Source: Anaerolinea sp. (GTDB taxonomy: Bacteria; Chloroflexota; Anaerolineae; Anaerolineales; Anaerolineaceae). From it: 64,000 nt of DNA. This document shows positions 1-8,765 of this stretch, piece by piece. The DNA is taken from the NCBI GenBank assembly GCA_013824865.1, contig PNON01000003.1, positions 35,768 through 99,767 on the forward strand, given 5' to 3'. The position numbers were made by a program, and so were the translations under genes. Numbering within the stretch: the first letter of the stretch is position 1; every line of letters starts with the position of its first letter. The notes under the pieces are model-generated. The model worked only from the letters and a program-made list of their open reading frames with translations. It searched no databases and had not been told where the DNA came from.

Positions 1-7
1 GATACGA

Positions 8-1441
8 TTGAATGTCCTTTTCCTTGCTGCTGAAGCAGATCCGCTAATAAAAATTGGCGGTTTGGGGGATGTCGCTGGTACATTACCAATCGCAATCAAT
101 GCCGCTGCTTCAAGTTTGAAAGCGGATCTTGAAGTCCGGGTTGTCATTCCATATCACCAGGTAATCAAGGATAAAAGCCTGAATACCACTCTTCTGGGCA
201 GATATGCTATCAACTCCATCAGAGGTCAAGATGAAGTCATTGTCTACGAATATCAAGTAAGAGGTACCATCTTCTATCTCCTGGATGGTGCCCCCATTCA
301 AAAGACATCCGGACCATACTCACCAGATACGCTCCTGGATGGAGAAAAGTATGTATTCTTCTCCCTTGCTGCTTTGCGTTTGCCCGCCTTTCTGAATTGG
401 TCAATTAACATTCTGCATGCCAATGACTGGCACACAGCCCTGTCAGTATTTGTGTTGAAGGTAATTGAGCAAAACAAGTCAATAAAAACGATTTTGTCTG
501 TCCATAACCTGCCTTATATGGGAAATGGAGTCGAAGAAGTCATCAAATCCTATGGTATTCCACCCTGTGACCATCCCAATTTGCCTGATTGGGCGAGGTT
601 ATTACCTCTTCCGATGGGGTTGGCAGCTGCCGATGCGATCATAACTGTCTCCCCTGGTTACGCTGAAGAAATCCTTACGCCAGAATATGGCTGCGGATTG
701 GAAGCCATGCTGCAACAAAAAAAACAGGTGGTTTCAGGAATTGTAAATGGTATTGATCTTGATATCTGGGATCCAGCCAAGGACCCGCTGATTAAGAATC
801 ATTTCAGCCAATCAGAGATGGCTGGTAAGGATTTTAATAAAACCACCCTTCAATCGAAACTCGCACTGCCACTAAATTCGAAAGATCCCCTAATTGCTTC
901 CATAAGCAGGCTGGATTATCAAAAAGGGGTGGATTTGCTGATAGATGCCCTCTATAAACTCTCCCCACATGATAGCTGGCAATGTATCATACTGGGTACG
1001 GGAGATCCTTATCTTGAAATGCGCTCCAGGAATCTGCAAGCTGACCGACCGGACCATGTGCGCGCTGTTATGGAATTCGACCAAATCCTCGCCCACCAGA
1101 TTTATGCCGGCGCGGATATCTTAATCATGCCTTCCCGCTACGAGCCGTGTGGTATTTCGCAGATGATCTCTCAACGCTATGGAACGATCCCACTAGCCCG
1201 TGCCACAGGAGGTTTAGTTGACACAATCATTAATTCAACCAGTAAGTTGGCTGGAACTGGTTACCTGTTTGAGGAACTCAACCCGACTGTCCTCGCTTCT
1301 AAAATGACCAGGGCTATCTCTGATTATCATAACAAAGCATATTGGTCTGAAATGCAACAAAATGCCATGGCTCAGGATTTTTCATGGGCTATATCTGCAG
1401 GAAAATACATCCGGGTTTATGAAGATCTGGTTTCGCAATAA
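8..1441 (+). CDS. glgA: Glycogen synthase (ADP-glucose type, GT5)
   Basis: Transfers glucose from ADP-glucose to the non-reducing end of alpha-1,4-glucan in the cytoplasm. The protein is 477 residues, the usual GlgA length. The N-terminal KIGGLGDV loop (residues 15-22) is the ADP-glucose/phosphate-binding signature of GT5 synthases, and a [12 protein letters not shown] motif near residue 375 carries the GT-B C-domain glutamate. The start is TTG at position 8, because the family's N-terminal start pattern (M-x-V/I-L-F) begins exactly there; the region upstream lies outside the window, so no ribosome site can be judged. It is followed after 21 bases by glgC and then malQ, a compact glycogen operon. 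Confidence 0.95.
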   Translation: MNVLFLAAEADPLIKIGGLGDVAGTLPIAINAAASSLKADLEVRVVIPYHQVIKDKSLNTTLLGRYAINSIRGQDEVIVYEYQVRGTIFYLLDGAPIQKTSGPYSPDTLLDGEKYVFFSLAALRLPAFLNWSINILHANDWHTALSVFVLKVIEQNKSIKTILSVHNLPYMGNGVEEVIKSYGIPPCDHPNLPDWARLLPLPMGLAAADAIITVSPGYAEEILTPEYGCGLEAMLQQKKQVVSGIVNGIDLDIWDPAKDPLIKNHFSQSEMAGKDFNKTTLQSKLALPLNSKDPLIASISRLDYQKGVDLLIDALYKLSPHDSWQCIILGTGDPYLEMRSRNLQADRPDHVRAVMEFDQILAHQIYAGADILIMPSRYEPCGISQMISQRYGTIPLARATGGLVDTIINSTSKLAGTGYLFEELNPTVLASKMTRAISDYHNKAYWSEMQQNAMAQDFSWAISAGKYIRVYEDLVSQ

Positions 1442-1462
1442 CCTGAGAGAAGGGTAGAAGAT

Positions 1463-2725
1463 ATGAAAGTACGCGCGGTCATATTAGCGGGCGGGGAAGG
1501 TTCCAGACTGGGTGTCCTCACCAGTAAACGCACAAAACCAGCTGTCCCTTTTGCTGGCAAGTATCGCATTATCGATTTTACACTTTCAAATTGTGTGAAT
1601 TCCGAAATATATGATGTGATGTTAGTCGCGCAATACCGCCCACATTCGTTGATCGAGCATATTGGCGCTGGCGGTCCCTGGGATTTGAACCGTGATTTCT
1701 CCGGTGGTGTGCGGATCTATACACCTTATAAATCCCGTCGCAATTCGGATTGGTTCCTGGGAACTGCGGATGCCATACAGCAGAATTTTCCATTCATCAA
1801 AAAATCCAACCCAGACCTGATTCTTATTCTCTCAGGTGACCATATCTACACAATGGACTACGATCCACTTATAACATTTCACCTTGACCATCAGGCGGAT
1901 ATGACGATGGCAACGATCAGAGTCCCAGAAAATGAAGCCTCGCGGTTTGGGATACTGGAAACAGCATCTGATTACCGTGTGTTGAAATTCATTGAAAAAC
2001 CAGAAATACCTCCCTCCAACCTGGCGAATATGGGTGTCTACCTGTTCAATATGGCTACCCTTGATAAAGTACTGATGGAGGATCAGCTCGCTAAGGACTC
2101 TACACATGATTTTGGGAAAGATGTCATCCCAAAAATGATGAAGGAGAATTATCGCATTTTCGGTTATCCATACTCTGGCTACTGGGTGGATGTAGGTACT
2201 AGTGCCTCCTACTGGCAGGCGCATATGGATCTACTCAAATCCCCGCCACCTATTAACTTAAATAATCGGGAATGGATCATCCACACCAGGACCGAAGAAA
2301 GGCCTCCAGTCTTCCTTTATCAAGATCAAAAGATTATTTGTAGTATGCTTTCGGATGGTTGTCGGATCGAAGCTGGAGCTGAAGTGATAAATAGCGTTCT
2401 ATCTCCCGGTGTAACCATCGGAGCTGGAGCCAGGGTGGTCAATTCCATCATTTTTACAGATTGTCTCATAGGAAGCAATGCCCTGGTTTATAATTCAGTG
2501 GTAGACAAACGGGTGAATGTTGGCGAAGGTGCAATTGTAGGCGCTCTTTCAGAAAAAGAATTACCAGATATTACCCTGATTGGCAAAAATAGTATTGTAC
2601 CGGATCGTTATGAGATAGAGGCGGGAGCATCTATAGATACAGATGTGTCATTAGAAGATTATCCTTCATCTCGGATAAAAAAAGGTGAAACAATTAAAGC
2701 AAGGAAAACGACCCATGACCTTTAA
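1463..2725 (+). CDS. glgC: Glucose-1-phosphate adenylyltransferase
   Basis: Makes ADP-glucose from ATP and glucose-1-phosphate, the committed step of glycogen synthesis. The 420-residue product opens with the nucleotidyltransferase signature [18 protein letters not shown] (about residues 9-26), followed by the typical YRIIDF and SNC segments. The last 120 residues show the hexapeptide-like periodicity of the left-handed beta-helix domain ([14 protein letters not shown]). An AGAAGGG-like ribosome site lies upstream. Its 3' end overlaps the start of malQ by 11 bases, so translation is probably coupled. Confidence 0.96.
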   Translation: MKVRAVILAGGEGSRLGVLTSKRTKPAVPFAGKYRIIDFTLSNCVNSEIYDVMLVAQYRPHSLIEHIGAGGPWDLNRDFSGGVRIYTPYKSRRNSDWFLGTADAIQQNFPFIKKSNPDLILILSGDHIYTMDYDPLITFHLDHQADMTMATIRVPENEASRFGILETASDYRVLKFIEKPEIPPSNLANMGVYLFNMATLDKVLMEDQLAKDSTHDFGKDVIPKMMKENYRIFGYPYSGYWVDVGTSASYWQAHMDLLKSPPPINLNNREWIIHTRTEERPPVFLYQDQKIICSMLSDGCRIEAGAEVINSVLSPGVTIGAGARVVNSIIFTDCLIGSNALVYNSVVDKRVNVGEGAIVGALSEKELPDITLIGKNSIVPDRYEIEAGASIDTDVSLEDYPSSRIKKGETIKARKTTHDL

Positions 2726-4223
2726 ACGTTCTTCTGGAATATTACTTCACCCTACAAGCCTGCCCGGACGTGATGGCATTGGTGACCTTGGTCCGGAAGC
2801 CTATCGTTGGGTTGATTTTGTGGCTGAATCTGGTTGCACTTATTGGCAGATACTACCATTAAATCCAACTGGATATGGCGATTCCCCTTACCAGTGTTTT
2901 TCCGCATTTGCTGGTAATCCCTATCTGGTTTCACCTGCTTTATTACTGGATGAAGGGTTACTTGATTTTTCGGATATTGCTGATCGCCCTGAATTTCCAT
3001 CACACAAAGTAGATTTCGGGCCAGTAATTGAGTGGAAAAAGAAAGTGTTGCACCGCTCCTATTTACATTTCAAAAAACTCACCAAATCAAGCATCCTTGC
3101 GGATTATCTAAATTTCCAAAAAGAGAACGAATTCTGGCAAAAAGATTATGCCCTGTTCAGCGCATTAAAAGATATGAACGGTGGCCGCTCATGGGTGGAT
3201 TGGCCGGAACCTTTGCGTACACGCCAACCAGAAGCGATCGCAGAATTCACGCAAGAGCACGCTGACTTGATCAACGAATTGACTTACTGGCAGTTCCTCT
3301 TCTTTCGCCAGTGGAAGAAATTAAAAGCGTATGCCACCAGTCTCAATTTACTGATCATCGGCGATATCCCTTTATTTATTGCCCATGACAGCGCGGATGC
3401 CTGGGTTGCCCCCCATTTATTCACCTTGAAACCGGACGGTTCCCCATCCTTCATTTCCGGCGTTCCACCGGATTCCTTCTCCCCCACCGGCCAACTTTGG
3501 GGAAACCCTCATTACCAATGGGCTGTCCACAAACAATCCGGTTATGCGTGGTGGATCAGCCGGCTTTCCGCATGCCTGGAAATGGTGGATATTGTCCGGT
3601 TGGATCATTTTATTGGTTTCACCAGGTTCTTTGAGATTCCGGGAGGTATGCCCACGGCTGAGATTGGCAAGTGGAAGCCCGGCCCTGGAGCTGACCTTTT
3701 CAACGCTGTAAAAGAAAAATTAGGAAGCCTGCCGATAATTGCTGAAGACTTGGGAGTTTTAATTCCTGAAGTGATTGCATTGAGGGATAAGTTTGATTTG
3801 CCTGGAATGCGTATCTTCCAATTCGCGTTCTATGATGATGACAAACATGACTTTCTGCCCCACAATTACATCAGAAACACAGTTGCGTACACCGGGGTGC
3901 ATGATAATAACACGTCGGTCGGTTGGTTCAACAGTTCTCCAGACCATGTGAAGCGGTTCTGCCTGGACTATATAGGTTCTAATGCGCAGGATATCTCCTG
4001 GGATATGATCCGCGCTGTTTGGAGGTCAATTGCAAATATGACCCTGGCTCCAATGCAGGATTTTCTAAGATTAGACAGTGAAGCCAGGATGAATTTTCCT
4101 GGAGTCGAGACAGGAAACTGGACTTGGAGGATGGATGTTCATTATCAGGAAGGTAATCTGGCAAAAAAGATACATCGCCTGAACGAAATATTCAGCCGAT
4201 TAAATGCTTATAACGAGGAATGA
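2715..4223 (+). CDS. malQ: 4-alpha-glucanotransferase (amylomaltase, GH77)
   Basis: Disproportionates maltodextrins, linking glycogen breakdown to glucose release. GH77 catalytic motifs are visible: the nucleophile Asp in VRLDHFIGF (about residue 297), the acid/base Glu in IIAEDLG (about 341) and the third Asp in GVHDNNT (about 396). I chose ATG at 2715 because an AAGGAAA ribosome site precedes it by a few bases and the family start M-x-F-x-R-S-S-G-I-L-L-H-P begins here; an upstream in-frame ATG at 2685 lies well inside glgC. The product is 502 residues, normal for the family. It converges with the following minus-strand transporter gene with only two bases between. Confidence 0.95.
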   Translation: MTFKRSSGILLHPTSLPGRDGIGDLGPEAYRWVDFVAESGCTYWQILPLNPTGYGDSPYQCFSAFAGNPYLVSPALLLDEGLLDFSDIADRPEFPSHKVDFGPVIEWKKKVLHRSYLHFKKLTKSSILADYLNFQKENEFWQKDYALFSALKDMNGGRSWVDWPEPLRTRQPEAIAEFTQEHADLINELTYWQFLFFRQWKKLKAYATSLNLLIIGDIPLFIAHDSADAWVAPHLFTLKPDGSPSFISGVPPDSFSPTGQLWGNPHYQWAVHKQSGYAWWISRLSACLEMVDIVRLDHFIGFTRFFEIPGGMPTAEIGKWKPGPGADLFNAVKEKLGSLPIIAEDLGVLIPEVIALRDKFDLPGMRIFQFAFYDDDKHDFLPHNYIRNTVAYTGVHDNNTSVGWFNSSPDHVKRFCLDYIGSNAQDISWDMIRAVWRSIANMTLAPMQDFLRLDSEARMNFPGVETGNWTWRMDVHYQEGNLAKKIHRLNEIFSRLNAYNEE

Positions 4224-4225
4224 TT

Positions 4226-5161
4226 TCATCTCTGCTGATACGCCTTAACTGTGGCTGTGAAGATACCAATTAGGATTAACATGGATCCCAATATCTTTAG
4301 CGGTGTTGGGATTTCATTAAATAGCAAAATTGCCAGCATCGTTGAACCAACAGGTTCTCCCATCTGAGCGATGGCGACATAGGTTGTTGGCAGATATTTC
4401 AAAGCCCAATTGAGTGTTGAATGCCCCACTAGCTGTGGGAAGATTGCCAGAAAGAGAATATAGAAGTAAGTCGTTGGCTGATAAACCGGGACTTGTACTT
4501 GGTAAATGAGAAGCATCAGTATTAAGACAATAGCTGCAGTTCCGTAAACAATTAAGGCATACGGTGCCAGTTCCATCTGTCTCCTTACTGCTTTTCCAAT
4601 GATGAGATATCCAGCTGCGAATAATGCTCCCATCAAAGCAAGAAAATTCCCATAAATTGCAGTTCCTGTTTGATTGATCTGATCATATAAGCAGATAAAT
4701 CCCTTCATTGAGAGTGCACAGTTATCGCTCAGCCCAACCAGGATTCCACCAACCATTGCGAATAAAATACCAAATATGACAACTTTGTTTATCTTTTCAT
4801 GGTATACAATCCACCCAAAAAGTGTCACCCAAATGGGAGTAGTGCATACAATCACGACGGAGCTGGCAACGGTTGTATATTCTAGAGACGTGATCCATGA
4901 GGCAAAATGAAAAGCAAGTATCACCCCGGAAAGCAACGATAAAATAATATTCTCACGAGAGATTGTAATGCGGGATGATCGATGCTGCAACAAAACGATG
5001 GGGATGAGTGGTATAACCGAGAGAATCATCCGGCCGGTCGCGATAACCAGGGAACTAGCATCTCTTTGTGCCAATCGGATAAAAATAGCAGCCGTGGATA
5101 TGCACGCCACCCCGAAAAAGAGAATAACAAACCGTGAATACTTTGCATTTTCCTGTTTCAA
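4226..5161 (-). CDS. DMT-superfamily (EamA) transporter
   Basis: A 311-residue integral membrane protein with about ten hydrophobic segments arranged as two EamA repeats. The second repeat ends with the usual EPVGSTMLAILLFNE motif. Members export amino acids, sugars or other small metabolites; the substrate cannot be told from sequence. It is divergent from sodA, and the two share a 104-base promoter region containing an inverted repeat. Confidence 0.85.
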   Translation of the reverse strand: MKQENAKYSRFVILFFGVACISTAAIFIRLAQRDASSLVIATGRMILSVIPLIPIVLLQHRSSRITISRENIILSLLSGVILAFHFASWITSLEYTTVASSVVIVCTTPIWVTLFGWIVYHEKINKVVIFGILFAMVGGILVGLSDNCALSMKGFICLYDQINQTGTAIYGNFLALMGALFAAGYLIIGKAVRRQMELAPYALIVYGTAAIVLILMLLIYQVQVPVYQPTTYFYILFLAIFPQLVGHSTLNWALKYLPTTYVAIAQMGEPVGSTMLAILLFNEIPTPLKILGSMLILIGIFTATVKAYQQR

Positions 5162-5174
5162 TAAGACTCCTCCA

Positions 5175-5232
5175 CTTTCAAGTGAAATTGGATAATTTTC
5201 TCCTTGACTCTAATTTACTTGAAAGATAAAAT
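5175..5232 (+). promoter_or_regulatory. sod promoter with 9-bp inverted repeat
   Basis: TTGACT (5204-5209), a 17-base spacer and TAAAAT (5227-5232) make a good housekeeping promoter reading into the superoxide dismutase gene. CTTTCAAGT (5175-5183) and its exact reverse complement ACTTGAAAG (5217-5225) flank the -35 box, the second copy lying in the spacer. This is the geometry expected of a repressor site; the regulator is unknown. The same interval must also serve the divergent DMT transporter. Confidence 0.6.
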
Positions 5233-5265
5233 GATTATAGACAATTTCAAAATATTGGAGGGTTT

Positions 5266-5871
5266 ATGGTCTTTGAACTCACGAAACTACCGTACGCGTT
5301 TGATGGATTGGAACCATATATAGATGCCAGGACCGTAGAAATCCATTATACCAAGCATCATGCTACCTATCTGGCCAATTGCAATAAAGCACTGGAAGCA
5401 CACCCACATTTTTTCGACAAATCAATGGAATGGATCTTATCCAACTTGGACCAGATACCAGAAGGCATCCGCACAGTGGTCAAGAACAACGGAGGAGGGT
5501 ATTTCAACCACAACCTGTACTGGGAAAATATGGATTTGAATGGAGCCAAGGAGCCCGCAGGCTCCCTCCTTTCAAAGATCGATTCAGCTTTTGGAAACCT
5601 GGCAAACCTAAAAGCTGAAATCGAAAAGACAGGACTTGGTCGCCTGGGGTCCGGTTACGCCTGGCTAAGTCAGAAAAACGATGGGACGCTGATTGTTCAC
5701 GCCACATTGAACCAGGATTGCCCACTCTCTGATGGATTAAAACCATTGTTGGTTGTGGATGTATGGGAGCATGCGTACTATCTAAAATACCAAAACCGGC
5801 GCGCTGAATACCTGTCTAACTGGTGGAATATCGTCAATTGGGATGTAGTACAAAACCGCTTCAATAAATAA
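5266..5871 (+). CDS. sodA: Superoxide dismutase (Fe/Mn type)
   Basis: Dismutates superoxide in the cytoplasm. The 201-residue product has the family's N-terminal LPYAFDGLEPYIDARTVEIHYTKHH pattern with the first metal-ligand histidine, the NHNLYWENM segment with the second, and the C-terminal DVWEHAYY signature giving the Asp and His ligands. Fe versus Mn preference cannot be decided by eye. A GGAGGG ribosome site precedes ATG. Ferredoxin follows 17 bases later in the same orientation, suggesting one transcript for oxygen defence and redox. Confidence 0.95.
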   Translation: MVFELTKLPYAFDGLEPYIDARTVEIHYTKHHATYLANCNKALEAHPHFFDKSMEWILSNLDQIPEGIRTVVKNNGGGYFNHNLYWENMDLNGAKEPAGSLLSKIDSAFGNLANLKAEIEKTGLGRLGSGYAWLSQKNDGTLIVHATLNQDCPLSDGLKPLLVVDVWEHAYYLKYQNRRAEYLSNWWNIVNWDVVQNRFNK

Positions 5872-5888
5872 CCAACTGGAGGAAGATT

Positions 5889-6296
5889 ATGACCCATGTA
5901 ATTACCAAGCTCTGCCTGCGGGATTCTGGCTGCCAAACTGTCTGTCCAGTCGATTGCATCGTCCCTGGAAAACCAGAATCCGAATGGCCGCTTTATTATA
6001 TCGACCCGGATACTTGCATTGATTGTGGTGCATGCGTTCCAGAATGTCCGTTTTCTGCCATTTTCCCGGAAGATGAAGTTCCTTCTGCCTACAAAGCAAA
6101 GGGTGGCGAACAAATCGCCGCTTCCGAAGGAACTTCAGGATTCGCTGAAGTATACGATGGTAAAAATCATCATGGCGATGCTGTTCACCTTAACGCAACC
6201 CGTACCTTAAAAGCCGGAGAAATAGTTGACCTCACTCCGGATATCCAGGCCAATGCTGATTATTTCAAGAGTGGCCCTGGATATAAATCCATGTAG
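5889..6296 (+). CDS. Ferredoxin, two iron-sulfur cluster motifs
   Basis: A small electron carrier of 135 residues. Cysteines at about positions 9, 15, 19 and 23 form one cluster-binding set, and the classical CxxCxxCxxxCP set at 43, 46, 49 and 53 (DTCIDCGACVPECPF) forms the other. This resembles the FdxA-like bacterial family with a C-terminal extension of about 75 residues that lacks further cysteines. It is co-directional with sodA and ends before a strong bidirectional hairpin. Confidence 0.88.
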   Translation: MTHVITKLCLRDSGCQTVCPVDCIVPGKPESEWPLYYIDPDTCIDCGACVPECPFSAIFPEDEVPSAYKAKGGEQIAASEGTSGFAEVYDGKNHHGDAVHLNATRTLKAGEIVDLTPDIQANADYFKSGPGYKSM

Positions 6297-6318
6297 CTTG
6301 ATTCTCTTATTAAATAAA

Positions 6319-6344
6319 AATCGGGAAGATTTCTCTTCCCGATT
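6319..6344. terminator. Bidirectional rho-independent terminator
   Basis: A perfect 11-bp stem (6319-6329 with 6334-6344) around a 4-base loop. On the minus strand it is followed by TTTTATTTA, and on the plus strand by an A/T-rich tract, so it can serve both the ferredoxin gene and the convergent ppgK gene. Confidence 0.85.
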
Positions 6345-6363
6345 AATGTTTATTAATACAAAC

Positions 6364-7101
6364 TTACTCTAAAGCGGCCAATGCGGCGCCAATAATGCCA
6401 GCGTTATTCATTAATTCGGCTGGAACAATCCTGGTCCTAATATTGATAAATTGCTGATATTTCGCATAGCGGCTGCTAACGCCCCCACCTAAAATGATCA
6501 GATCTGGATAGATAAGATTCTCGACCATCTTCAGATAATCATTCACCCGCTTTCCCCATTCTTTCCAGGTTAGTTTCTTGGTCTCCTTGACATTGGCTGA
6601 TGCTTGCTTCTCAGCATCTTTTCCACCCATTTCCAAATGACCCAATTCCAAGTTTGGTAATAGTTGTCCGTTCACAAAAATAGCTGACCCTATCCCCGTT
6701 CCAAGCGTTAAGACGAGAACCACTCCATTGTCGATGCCTTTTCCAGCGCCAAATTTCATCTCCGCCATACCAGCGGCATCAGCATCATTCAAAGCTTTGA
6801 CCAAACATCCGGTGGCGGTCCCGAACACCCCCTCGATATTGGCTCCGATCCACGATTTATGAATATTTGCCGCGGTATAACATATTCCATTCTTGACAAC
6901 AGTCGGAAAACCAACACCGATCTTTCCATGCCAGTCAAAATGGGTGGCCAGTTCTTTAACAACCAGCGCCATGGCTTCCGGTTTTGATGGGCGTGGGGTA
7001 TCCAGTTTCTTTCTATCTTTGATAAATTCCCCGGTATCTGTATCCACAATAGCAGCTTTGATACCGGACCCACCCACATCGACACCCATAATTTCAGCCA
7101 T
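6364..7101 (-). CDS. ppgK: Polyphosphate glucokinase (ROK family)
   Basis: Phosphorylates glucose using polyphosphate (and often ATP). The 245-residue product has the N-terminal GVDVGGSGIKAAIVD phosphate loop, the LTLGTGIGSAIF segment, and the ELGHLEMGGKDAE stretch with the KEWGKR and PDLIILGGGVS signatures that separate polyphosphate glucokinases from other ROK kinases. The start is placed at 7101, where an AGGAGG site sits 3 bases upstream; an earlier in-frame ATG lies inside mltG. It is the distal gene of the minus-strand sugar-phosphate block and feeds the fused tal-pgi enzyme. Confidence 0.92.
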   Translation of the reverse strand: MAEIMGVDVGGSGIKAAIVDTDTGEFIKDRKKLDTPRPSKPEAMALVVKELATHFDWHGKIGVGFPTVVKNGICYTAANIHKSWIGANIEGVFGTATGCLVKALNDADAAGMAEMKFGAGKGIDNGVVLVLTLGTGIGSAIFVNGQLLPNLELGHLEMGGKDAEKQASANVKETKKLTWKEWGKRVNDYLKMVENLIYPDLIILGGGVSSRYAKYQQFINIRTRIVPAELMNNAGIIGAALAALE

Positions 7102-7114
7102 ATGACCTCCTTTA

Positions 7115-8257
7115 TTAATCACAACTTTTATTTCGGTGCTCCTCAAAGGTTACTGAAAAATCGTGACGCCCCGAACCATCACAGGCAGCCCTGAAAAAAT
7201 AATAGTCAGTAATTGAAGGATTCGCAACTGCCTTGAGTGCAGCCAGACCAGGATTGCATATCGGTGATGGTGGAAGGCCGTTCACATGGTATGTATTATA
7301 AACCGAATTAATGATTAGATCGTCTCTGGTTAAGGGATTTTTCCACCATGTTTTTTGGTCTATCTCATAACCGATAGCATATTGGACGGTTGGGTCACTT
7401 TCCAATTTCATCCCTGCTGACAGCCTATTGTAAAAAACAGACGCTATCGTGGGTGCTTCTTCGGATAGCATGGCTTCTTTTTCAATGATCGAAGCCAATA
7501 CTATCGCCTGATAGAGTGTTAACCCATTTTTTTCATATTTTCTACGCATCGCCGGGGAAATCGAATCCTCGAATCTCGCCATGGCCATATTCAAGAATAT
7601 ATCTAGGGAGAGACCTTGATCCACTTTGTATTCACCCGGTGAGAGCATCCCTTCAAGAGAAGGATAGCTTCTATAACTTCCCGTTATTTCAGGGAAATTG
7701 CCAGGATGTAGTACCACATCCTGGAATTCTTCCGGTGTAAAGCCAAATTGATAAAACTCCGTTGCCGCAGCCACTTCCTCCATTCTCCATCCAGGTAGAA
7801 TTGTGAAAGTGGTGATATTCCCAGCGAATATTCTAAGCCTTTCAGCAATTTGAATTGGATTCATCTCGGGTGTAAAACTAAATTCGCCACTATGGATTGC
7901 TCTGTCGTACCCTTTATAGATCAGGTAATTAATAAAACTCGTCGAATTCCAAATCCACCCTGACTCCTCCAATCTCAAAGCAATCATTTGCACAGATTCA
8001 GAAGGAGAAATAATGAAATACTCTTGGGTTTCTATTTTGCCAGTCGGTGTCAACAATTCATCCTGAACATTAATTAACTTGTATCCCAATTCAAGACGCT
8101 TCAATGCTCCCAATGAAGGATCTGGAGAACCGTAATAGGAATCTGTATTCTGAATTAATCCCCAGGAAATTAAAATGATTATCGTCAGACAGCCAAATAC
8201 GACCATTAAGAAAAATAAAACCACCAGCAGTTGCTTTTTATTCTTCTTATGGCTCAT
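7115..8257 (-). CDS. mltG: Endolytic murein transglycosylase (MltG/YceG)
   Basis: Cleaves nascent peptidoglycan strands and terminates glycan elongation at the membrane. The 380-residue product has a basic N-terminus and one transmembrane helix (about residues 8-30), then the YceG domain with the catalytic glutamate in ASIIEKEA and the downstream FYNRL and SDPTVQYAIG motifs. The start is at 8257 because the first methionine that gives a membrane-anchor N-terminus is there; it overlaps the 3' end of ruvX by 11 bases, indicating translational coupling. Confidence 0.93.
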   Translation of the reverse strand: MSHKKNKKQLLVVLFFLMVVFGCLTIIILISWGLIQNTDSYYGSPDPSLGALKRLELGYKLINVQDELLTPTGKIETQEYFIISPSESVQMIALRLEESGWIWNSTSFINYLIYKGYDRAIHSGEFSFTPEMNPIQIAERLRIFAGNITTFTILPGWRMEEVAAATEFYQFGFTPEEFQDVVLHPGNFPEITGSYRSYPSLEGMLSPGEYKVDQGLSLDIFLNMAMARFEDSISPAMRRKYEKNGLTLYQAIVLASIIEKEAMLSEEAPTIASVFYNRLSAGMKLESDPTVQYAIGYEIDQKTWWKNPLTRDDLIINSVYNTYHVNGLPPSPICNPGLAALKAVANPSITDYYFFRAACDGSGRHDFSVTFEEHRNKSCD

Positions 8258-8681
8258 GCTCTGTGGGGTTGTCCATTTCCATCTCGATATACCTTTGCAG
8301 CAATATGGCTGCGGCAACACTATCCAGGTGTCCTCTTCTATCTTTTCTTCTTTTGCCAGCTGAAAATGCAGACGTTATCGCTTCATTCGTCGTTCCATAT
8401 TCATCTAGATAACGAACATCCAAGCTGAATCTGTTCTTCAATCCTTCTCCGAGCTTGCGCGCCCTACGACTGGATGAAGTTTCCTCACCTTCTGGGTCAA
8501 GCGCTACTCCTACCACCACTCTCTGAACCTGGTACTGGTTGATCAGCTGATGTATGGTGAGTATGTTTTCGTCAAATGACTTGTGCTGGATAATTACCAA
8601 TGGTGAGGCAATCGTTCCAGTAGGATCGCTGAGCGCGATCCCAATCCTTTTTTCACCAGGATCAATTGCTAGAATCCGCAT
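8247..8681 (-). CDS. ruvX: Putative pre-16S rRNA nuclease / Holliday junction resolvase YqgF
   Basis: A 144-residue RNase H-like protein. The acidic active-site pattern is present: AIDPGEKRIGIALSDP at the N-terminus, the GVALDPEGEE stretch in the middle and the YLDEYGTTNEA motif near residue 100. In E. coli YqgF takes part in 16S rRNA 5' maturation. Linkage to mltG is common in bacteria, and here the genes overlap. Confidence 0.93.
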   Translation of the reverse strand: MRILAIDPGEKRIGIALSDPTGTIASPLVIIQHKSFDENILTIHQLINQYQVQRVVVGVALDPEGEETSSSRRARKLGEGLKNRFSLDVRYLDEYGTTNEAITSAFSAGKRRKDRRGHLDSVAAAILLQRYIEMEMDNPTEHEP

Positions 8682-8765
8682 GATCTTTCACCAACCAATG
8701 CCTCTTCAATCTTAACATCTTCCTTCATGTCAAAATCACCTCGATAAAATACAACCACCAAATGA

